The position numbers were made by a program, and so were the translations under genes. Below the pieces are notes generated by a model. It did not search any database and was not told where the DNA came from. It was given only the letters and a program-made list of their open reading frames with translations. Below, piece after piece: positions 56,345-64,000 of a stretch of DNA of 64,000 bases. Position 1 is the stretch's first letter. Every line of letters starts with the position of its first letter. The stretch comes from Tethya wilhelma (taxonomy: Eukaryota; Porifera; Demospongiae; Tethyida; Tethyidae): NCBI GenBank assembly GCA_964030475.1, contig CAXIPT010000001.1, positions 9,396,086-9,460,085 on the forward strand, in the 5' to 3' direction.

Positions 56345-58469
56345 ATGAAGAAACAACTGACTTTGTTTGAGATTTCGGCCACAATTTGCCCACAAACCAG
56401 GCTAAGAAGAGAAAGACCGAATGTGAAACTCCTGTTGGTGTGAATGATGTAGAGGCTCTACGAAAAAATACTGTATTTGTAGAGAATTCCACTGGTCCAA
56501 CTACTATTATCAATATCAACGATTCCTCTTATGCTACTGTTACACTGGATGGTAGAGGTAAATCACAACAGGAGAATGAGGAAACTCAGTCACAGAACTA
56601 CTGTAACAGTACTATATGCAAAGAACCCGTATCAAATGATACTGACATCTCTGACCCCAGTATGTCAGTAGTTGATGTACCTACAGACATTGCTTCAGGA
56701 CCAAGTCAATCCCCTGTGCAGCCAAGGATAAATTTTCCAACCACTCTGATAGGAAACAAGCAACGTTCATTCAGCTCAGATTGGTATAAGCAGTATAGTT
56801 GGCTTGAGTATTCAAGGGAGAGAGATGGAGCATTCTGTTATCCTTGCCGTCTTTTCACTACAACTGGATCTGGCAGGCACTGTGAAACTTTCACGAAACG
56901 GGGATTCTCTGACTGGAAACATGCAATGGGGAAAGATGGAATCATTACACGTCATGATCACTGCAAGATGCACATACAAGCAATGGCCAGTTGGCAAGAT
57001 TACGTCAAGAACAAGGCCAGTGGTACCTCAATTGCAGATAAGTTGGACAAAGTTAGGTCCCAGTTGATAGCAAAAAATCGCCACTACCTGAAGGCCATAC
57101 TTGAGGTTCTCATGGTTTGTAGTCAACAGGAAATTGCACTGAGAGGGCATGATGAGTCGATAACATCATTGAATAGGGGTAATTTTCTTGAGATTTTGAA
57201 ATTGGTTGCTACACATGATAAAGTAGTTAGTGAAAGGTTTATGGCTGGACCGAGAAATGCTTCGTACACCTCCCCTACCATACAGAATGAGTTGTTGCAC
57301 ATTATGGGTGAGATGGTTCAATGCATCATACGTACCAAAGTCCAAGAAGCTGGCTTGTTTTCTATTCTAGTAGATGAAACCATAGATACTATATTATAGT
57401 ATCTATGATGAAACCAAAGACTGTTCAAAGAAGGAACAATTAACTCTTAATTGTTCTGAGATCCATTGATATTACTAATGCTGCTATTCATGAATTCTTT
57501 TTAACTTTTGTTGAAGCTACTCACCTTAATGCTGAAAGCCTCACAAAGTACATTGTATATACTCTTGAAAAACACCAACTGGATTTGAAGTGTGTTATAT
57601 CGCAAGGATACGACGGAGCATCTGTCATGAGTGGCAGTTGCTCTGGTGTTCAAACACGTTTTAAGGAGTTGGCACCACATGCCATTTATATCCACTGCCA
57701 TGCTCATGTTTTAAACCTGGTACTAGTTGATAGTGTTAAAGCTGTACCAGAAGCAACACAGTTTTTTGCTCTCCTAGAAAGCCTCTATGTCTTCTTGTCT
57801 ACTTCAAAATCACATGTTATCTTCCTACAGAAATAAAAGGAGCTGCATCCTGACAAGCAAACCAGAGAGCTTCAACGACTTTCAGACACTCGGTGGGCTT
57901 GCAGGTATGCAAATGTAAATGCCATCTGCTACACATTTGATGCTGTTATTGAAACACTGGAAGAGATAGCAGATGATAATGATGGTGGAAAAGCCACACA
58001 AGCTACAGGCCTACTGTTGCAAGTAAAATCTTTCAAATTTCTCCTCTGTCTTGTCATTTTTGACAGAATACTTTCAGTCACAAAGAGCCTGTCAGATATT
58101 TTGCAAAGCTCAAGCTTAGATTTAGCTAAAGCAGCTGATTTGGTTTCAGCTACTATTGAAACTCTGGAAGATTATCGGACTGAAAGCTACTGGAATAATA
58201 TCTTTTCGTATACAGAAAGTGTTGCTAACCTTTACAATATTGATGTAGTTGGACCTCGTCCTAATAGGAAGAGAGTATTACCAAGTCGTCTACGTGATAC
58301 AGTATTATTAGAGTCCACAGGACCTAATGAAGTACCAACAACCAGCCATCAGTTTAAAATAGGAGTGTATTACCCAATTCTGGATTCTTTTTTGCTGGAA
58401 ATGAATCAGAGATTCTGTGAGAAAAATGTTGAACTCATGCGAGCAATCCGTGATTGTAGTCCTCAGAGT
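56345..58469 (+). pseudogene. ZMYM1-like hAT transposase, N-terminal and catalytic part
   Basis: It starts at ATG 56345 (MKKQLTLFEISATICPQ), with a frame change near 56382. It has a Ser/Thr-rich linker, a TTF zinc finger (YSRERDGAFCYPCRLF; FTKRGFSDWKHAMGK), the DUF4371 core (QQEIALRGHDESITSLNRGN; FSILVDET) and DGASVMSG...CHAHVLNLVL. Further defects are a palindromic insertion at 57382-57406, a shift near 57445 and a stop near 57834. Conserved sequence continues through WACRYANVNAICYTFDAVIE and SYWNNIFSYTESVANLYNID to RDCSPQS at the repeat junction. The C-terminal dimerisation part appears to be the fragment at 37756-38166. Confidence 0.82.
57373..57415. repeat. 25-bp perfect palindrome flanked by 9-bp direct repeats
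   Basis: GATGAAACC (57373-57381) and GATGAAACC (57407-57415) enclose ATAGATACTATA, one T, and the exact reverse complement of those 12 bases. Removing the palindrome and one direct repeat restores the hAT frame around VDETKDCSKK. Confidence 0.92.
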
Positions 58470-58907
58470 AGAGTAGGGCATCAATTATCAGACACAACGT
58501 ATGTTCAGACAGCTCCTTTAAGGAAACAGGAGGAGAATTGCTTTTTATGCACCAGTATATTTGTTGTATAGTGGTCTGTAAAACTTCCAAAAATTACAGC
58601 TCAACCTCAGCAACTGCGCCGTGGAGAGCTCAAACTAAGTCGTCGTCTGATTAATCGTAAAATCAGACGAAAACAACCTATTTTCAGACTGCAGCTACAG
58701 TACTATCTCAGGATTCTTAGATTCAAGTCAGATAAGATAATCTGGTAGTACAACAACTCACCTAAAACATATCCAGAAATTATGCCTTGGGGCAATTCCA
58801 GTTCTGAGATTCAGCTGACCAAACACCGCCCACCGCAGAAATCAATATTCAGACGATTGCTCATTCGGGGTTAAGGTTCACAGTCACGTGCTGCACAATT
58901 GAGCGCT
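58470..58907. repeat. 442-bp terminal-type repeat, copy 2
   Basis: Copy of 38167-38608 in the same orientation, starting AGAGTAGGGC directly after AGT of the hAT gene. After 58907 the sequence is unrelated to what follows copy 1: there is no MULE exon, and the frame ends at TGA within 15 codons. Confidence 0.85.
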
Positions 58908-60943
58908 TGGAAGAAGATCGACTCAGCTGACTGTGCAGTTTCTAAAGCCATTGGAGACTCTGAGTATATCCTAGAGATATGATAACAAGATTGCGATGGT
59001 AAGCTACGTAGATGACTAGAGTAGATGTGTAAATTGTAATGCAGAAAAATCCTGAATCATATTTGGTGTGCATTATCTAGAAAGTTCTTCACATTGCCAG
59101 CAATGCCCCATAGAACTGAGGACATCCGGTGAGTGGCCGTATTTACGTTTGAATGTTCAATTATTTCGAAATGCTGATATTTCATATTACGCTTAGCCAC
59201 ACCCCCAATTCTAACGTGACGTCATAGTCAGGTCTTAGCAATGTAGCTAGCTTGCTAGCTGAAGTAGAGTCACCCAGCTAAAGCTGAGGTGGTCAAATCA
59301 GGACAGAAACTGAAGAACATGGTCCTTACTTATTCTAGAGATCGTCAAACAAGACTCAATAAACTTCAGAGACCACCACAGGCAAGCTTATTCAAGACTC
59401 ACTCATCATCATCATTTATAACTAAATTTTAGCATGACTTGTATATAGCATCTCAAGATCTTGTAATTATGTATATACGATAGAACTATGTGCTGTATTT
59501 ATTATAAATGCCATTGTTCATTATTACAGTAAAGGCTTTTGTATTTACTTCATATAAAATTTAATGATAAAAATGATATGAAACTGATTATCTAGAGAAC
59601 TTACCCGCTGTTCATACTGCCCAGTTTGGCGCCTACACTACACCTCTACGATCCCAGCATAACAAGCTCCAAGCTAGTACCCATCCCTGAGTGATCAACC
59701 CGCTTTTAAGACTCACAGTTAATCACAAAGGGGGTCCTAGACTGGCCTAGTGCCAGCCCATAAAATAATCACATGGCAGATACAGCAACTCAGCTAACAC
59801 GCATTTAGACTCACAGCCAACCTTGTTGCCAACTGCTTGTGATATGGGAATGCTGCTAAGGTATGCACACACAGTAGAAAAGCTTTACATTTCTTGAGCT
59901 CTCTTTGGCGCCATAGCCTGGGTCTTTACTCTGAACAAACCACCAAGTTGTGACGTTTCAGTGGTGTTACGTGACGTCATAATTACTTCCAAAATTGGAC
60001 TTAGACTCAAAATCATAGGCCATTTTTCTCAACTTAACGGCCAAAAGGGCAAAAATTCACTGGCTGTGCAGGTCATATTTCATCACATACGTACGGTATA
60101 CATGTCATAATAACAAAAAAAAATGGAACAAAATTGTAATTTTTTTTGAATGGCCGTTTAAATGCAAACAAAAATTACAAAAAGTGCAAAATGAGAATTT
60201 TGTATAGATAAACAATGGCGACTTGAGCGAAGCGGAAGTGAACAAAAAGGCATGCCAAGAACGAAGTTTCAGAGCTCCAACCTGGTATGAAAATAAACTA
60301 AACTAAGTGTAGAACAGATCTAGAGGCGAACAAAATTCAGAGCTTACCTTGGATTTTCAGAGCGCTATATACTCTCCCCTATGGTACTAGTACAAAATCT
60401 TGCTTTAGTGTACGGAGTAGTATACGGAAATATTTTTGGTCATGTCCTCCCATTGCTGGCAATGACATGGTTTCTTATTCTGGCAGTAACCCCCAGTTAT
60501 AATAAATGTATCTACACTGTCAATGTGTAAGTGCTCATAAATTAATGAGGGCACCCATTAGTACTGCGATGTCATATTCAGTTCAACTTGGTTAGTGCAT
60601 TTTCAAGCCAAATATTTGCACACGGTCATGTCAGTAATGATGTATGCACTTTGTCGCTTAGTGAATTTTAATTGAGTTAGACCAATCTCTTCGCAGCCAT
60701 TCTTTTTCCGCTTTCTTGATCTCTTTGCTTTCCGTGTGTGCAGCTGTCAATTTACTTCCAGTATGGGTATGGTTATTGAGTTACCACATCATCGATAGTA
60801 AACTATACACGAAAAAAAATTGGTATGGGTAGGTGGCTGGAAAACATGTACATTTGCTACTAACATTTGCACAATAGCCCAGGATAACAGTTCTTATATA
60901 GCTAGTTCTGTGCTTTGCACATTTGTTATTACTTGTACCTGTA
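58908..60943. other. Sparse non-coding region
   Basis: About 2 kb with no recognised domain. A short coding-like stretch at 59321-59381 (MVLTYSRDRQTRLNKLQRPP) could be a first exon but has only a gc donor. Repeated gtgacgtca-like and gatcgca motifs occur. Nothing else is supported. Confidence 0.45.
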
Positions 60944-61447
60944 TACCTTAATGCTACTATGTTTTGCGTGTGATTTAATTTTGCGGATTTTGCGAACAGA
61001 ACCGGACTCGCAAAAGTGCAAAAGTAAGATCGCAACACTTTAGTTCAATTTCTAATGGGTGTGGTTAATATTCATTATGTAATCATAAACCGTGACACGT
61101 GCTGTAGGTATAGATCAGTCAAAGTTTTATACTAACACACAGCTCTTCTCCATGGACTGGCATACAAATGGCCTTGTCTATATGTGGTGACCTCGAACCA
61201 AGATGAAGGTAGCTATATCCTTGAATTTGCTTTCACACGTACACTTGCTGTCTTTTATCGTGGCCTTTTTTTATATATTTAGCACGCGCGCCTACAAAAA
61301 CTGCAACGACCATAACCAGCAATTTAGGGGCGGGGCTAACTTTAGACTGCCGCGACGCAAAAATAAGATCGCAAAATGCATTTATTTAGTCAAAATTCTT
61401 CAATTCGCAATAGTTTCGCACTCGCAAAACATTGTAGCATTACGGTA
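60944..61447. repeat. 504-bp MITE with TACCKTAATGCTAC ends
   Basis: Left end taccttaatgctactatgtt, right end the inverted aacattgtagcattacggta. The subterminal regions on both sides contain inverted cgcaaaa/ttttgcg and gatcgca motifs. No transposase; the short open frames are not supported. Confidence 0.7.
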
Positions 61448-61660
61448 TAATAATATTATGATGAACTGTTTTTACAATTAAACCTTGTTTTAGGTTGCTA
61501 AGTTTTTGCACTTGAAATTCTCACTGGTTTTTGGTCATGTTAATTATTAAACTATTATAGTAACAACATTATTTATTATTTCATGACATGTGCATGTATA
61601 CTGTTACTTTAAGCACTGCAGATATTAATTGTATTTGTAATTATTCCTCCATTGTAAAAG

Positions 61661-62123
61661 ATTCGACTACTTGAGCTAAAACAAAGGGTTGTTTACTCGA
61701 AAGATCTAACCCCGGACAATTCCCTTTTTGCAAGACATCCCAATGATGCTCTGAAACTTAGACCCACTAAGTATCAAACTTGGAAAGGCTCTATTAATAT
61801 GGAAAAGGCTGTAGAAGCTGTCTCGAATAAGACACTTTCCATAAGGCGAGCAGCAGAGATGTATGGGGTACCAAGAGCCACACTTCATGACAGAACAACT
61901 GGAAGAGTAAAAGGTTGTATCCCTGGCCCACCCAAGCACCTCTCATTGCAAGAAGAAGAAGAGCTAATCAATTTTCTTTATGGTTGTGCTCATATTGGAT
62001 ATCCACGAATGAGACACCAGGTGTTGGCAATTGTTCAGCAATACCTCCTCAAGAAAGGCTCCTCAAAAACCGTGAGTAATGGTTGGTGGCAAAGGTTCAG
62101 AGAGAGGCACAAAACTCTAACCC
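61661..62123 (+). pseudogene. pogo/Jerky-like transposase N-terminus, truncated at N
   Basis: Open from an ag at 61660. KYQTWKGSINMEKAVEAVSN begins a psq/CENP-B helix-turn-helix (LSIRRAAEMYGVPRATLHDR), followed by PKHLSLQEEEELINFLYG and the second HTH (VSNGWWQRFRERHKTLT). The frame is intact but ends at the N, before any catalytic residues. The first methionine with good context is 61799, but homology begins earlier, so an upstream exon is likely. A catalytic fragment of the same class is at 1136-1571 (minus). Confidence 0.65.
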
Positions 62124-62224
62124 NGATCCGCGCTAACAACAGTGCTTGTTAGAGCTACTAAAATGACTAGTGTTAATAACACTTTGACTAAGTGTCTCAT
62201 TGTCAACCAAAGATACACTAACCN
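62124..62224. other. 99-base block between two Ns, copy of the RAG1-like gene start
   Basis: Bases 62125-62201 equal 15381-15457. The following 22 bases (gtcaaccaaagatacactaacc) would extend the 5' UTR of that gene. It has no relation to its neighbours on either side, so it is most likely a misplaced contig end. Confidence 0.75.
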
Positions 62225-64000
62225 CAGTTTTTTTTCAATAGAGAAACAGAACTTAATTTTTTTGAGACTATTGACTTAGAAAATTTTCGAAGACCAAAAA
62301 TTACACTTTAGACAAAAAACGTTCATTTTTTCTAGAAAACATTTTCTAGTACAAAATAAACACTTTTGCACTTTTTCAACATTACGAAAACTCTCTAAAT
62401 GTGAAGAAAATTGTTTGTGAAAAAAAAAGTTTTCTGTCGGTAGAGATAAAGAACTTAGTTTTTTTGAGAGACTATGGACTTAGAAAGTTTTCAAAGACTA
62501 TAAAGTACCCTTTTGACAAAAAACATTTATTTTGCCTAGAAAACATTTTGTAGCACAAAATAAACACTTTTATGAAGTTTTACTTTTCAACACAAGGAAC
62601 AATCTCTAAAGGTAAAGAACATTATTGTGAAAAAGTACACTTAATAGTTATTTTTCCTAGAAAACATTTACTAGCACAAAAGAAACACTTTTGTAAAATT
62701 ACACTTTTTCAACACAATGAACGTACTCTAAAGGTAAAGATCATTGATTGTGAAAAAGAAAGTTATCTGTCGGTAGAAAAAAAGAACTTAGTTTTTTTAA
62801 AAGAGTATGGACTTAGAAAATTCCAAAAAGTACACTTTTGACAATAAACATTTACTTTTCCTTGAAAACATTTTCTGGTACAAAATAAACACTTTTGTGA
62901 AGGTTTACTTTTTCAACACTACTGAGAGACAATGGACTTAGAAAAATTTATAAGACCAAAAAGTACACTTTTGAGAAAAAACGTTTATTATGCCTAAGAA
63001 ACATTTGCTGGCACATATGAAACACTTTTGTGAAATTTCACTTTTTTACATAAGGAACATTCTCTAAAGGTAAAGAACATTGTGAAAAAGAAGGTTATCT
63101 GTCGGAAGAAAAAAAGAACTTGGTCAGAGTATGGACTTAGAAAAATTCTTAAGACCAAAAAGTACACATTTGACAAAAAATGTTTATTTTGCCTAGAAAA
63201 CATTTGGTAGAACAAAAGAAACACTTTTGTGAAATTTCACTTTTTTACACAAGGAACATTGTCTAAAGGTAAAGAACATTCTTTGTGAAAAAGAAAGTTT
63301 TCTTTCAATAGAGAAACAGAATTTAGTTTTTTTGAGAGATTACTGACTAAGAAAATTTTCTAGGACCAAAAAGTACACTTTTGACAAAAAACACTCATTT
63401 TACCTAGATAATACAAGAAACATTGTCTAAAGGTGAAGAACATTCTTTGTGAAAAGCAAAGTTTTCTTTTAATAGAGAAACAGAACTTACTTTTTTTGAG
63501 AGACAATGGACTTAGAAAATTTTCTAAGCCAAAAAAGTACACTTTTGACAAAAAATAATTTTTTTGCTTTGAAAACCATATAGCAGCACAAAAGAAACAC
63601 TTTTGTGAAATTTCACTTTTTTACACAAGGAATATTCTTTAAAGGTAAAAACATTAATTGTGAAAAAGAATATTATCTGTCGGTAGAAAAAAAGAACTTA
63701 GTTTTTTTTAAAGAGAATATGAAAAATCTCTAAAGGTACAGAAAATTGTCAAAAAGAAAGTTATCTGTCGGTAGAGAAAGAACTTAGTTTTTTTGAGAGA
63801 CTATGGACTTAGAATATTTTTTAAGAGCAAAAAGTACACTTTTGAGAAAAAAGTTGAGAAAACATTTTCCAGCACATAAACACTTTTGTTAAATTTCCCC
63901 TTTTTTTACAAGGAATTTTATCTAAAGGTAAAGAATATTCTTTGTGAAAAAAAAATTATTTGTCAAAACAGAAACAGAACTTAATTTTTTTGAGAGACTA
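62225..64000. repeat. AT-rich satellite, variant of the 15.9-27.9 kb family
   Basis: Forward-oriented, irregular monomers with markers agaacttagtttttttgaga, gacttagaaaattttct, agtacacttttgacaaaaaa and gcacaaaagaaacacttttg. They differ from the first array mainly by ctctaaaggtaaagaacatt and gttatctgtcggtagaaa. Monomer lengths vary because of internal deletions. The array continues past the window edge. Confidence 0.88.

Larger units (their letters stand above)
56047..58469 (+). mobile_element. 5' two-thirds of a ZMYM1-like hAT element
   Basis: Terminus CAGTGGCGGAGCTACACCCG at 56047, with an 8-bp duplication ctgataat at 56039-56046. It ends at AGT 58467-58469, where the 438-bp repeat begins. 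The partner half, with reverse-complementary duplication, is at 37531-38166. Confidence 0.8.

Noticed and set aside
38167..58907. The two direct 440-bp repeats as LTRs of a 20-kb retrotransposon
   Set aside because: The outer flanks are not a target duplication of each other in direct orientation; they are hAT halves on opposite strands. No primer site, polypurine tract, gag or RT lies between them.

Overview
The window looks like nuclear DNA from an early-branching animal, most likely a demosponge. It is AT-rich, its introns are short (many 50-120 bases) with GT-AG ends, and its genes are separated by dense transposon debris and a very AT-rich satellite. It contains protein families I associate with sponge, cnidarian and fish genomes: HIRAN proteins, SAMD3-like proteins, ZMYM1-like and ZBED hAT transposases, and large DDE proteins with accessory domains. 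The organism call is inference. I saw no rRNA, tRNA, CRISPR array or bacterial gene.

Layout. 1-4.6 kb: a decayed hAT inserted in a decayed pogo-like transposase, a RING-like gene, a LINE fragment, a MITE, and a tandemly duplicated SAMD3-like exon. 4.8-10.9 kb: a Gypsy element (Gypsy-1) with a perfect 5-bp target duplication and another transposon nested in one LTR. 11.9-15.5 kb: a Tudor-knot gene (+) facing, tail to tail, a DDE protein (-) whose motif layout resembles the RAG1/Transib catalytic core. 15.9-27.9 kb: a roughly 200-bp satellite rich in dyad symmetries, broken by at least eight TIR elements. 27.9-32.1 kb: a second Gypsy (Gypsy-2), cutting a Tigger element. 33-38 kb: a HIRAN gene, a possible proline-rich gene, a ZBED hAT and half of a ZMYM1-like hAT. 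38.2-41.9 kb: a MULE-like SWIM transposase. 42.0-52.1 kb: a minus-strand gene made of tandemly repeated in-phase exon pairs, split by an 8,659-bp element (42604-51262) with TIRs and a TG target duplication. That element carries an apparently intact 10-exon CMC/DUF4218-like transposase (+) and a convergent, roughly 17-exon BEN-domain gene (-). 52-58.9 kb: the end of a SAMD3-like gene, small gene fragments, and the other half of the hAT. 59-64 kb: sparse DNA, a MITE, a psq/CENP-B-type transposase start, and more satellite.

Main themes. Three different transposase types each sit tail to tail with an accessory gene that is not a transposase: RAG1-like with Tudor-knot, CMC-like with BEN, and MULE-like with the repeated-exon gene. 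The best-delimited and apparently intact unit is the 8.66-kb CMC/BEN element. The RAG1-like gene deserves a profile search, because it keeps a D-D-E set, the CxxC and HxxxxH pairs of the RAG1 zinc insert, and a C-terminal zinc knuckle.

Assembly caution. Single N bases lie at 15458, 52072, 62124 and 62224. One hAT gene is split into halves at 37.5-38.2 kb and 56.0-58.5 kb, in opposite orientation, with mutually reverse-complementary 8-bp target duplications. Exon 1 of the RAG1-like gene is repeated in a 99-base block between two Ns. The order or orientation of the pieces should not be trusted across those Ns.
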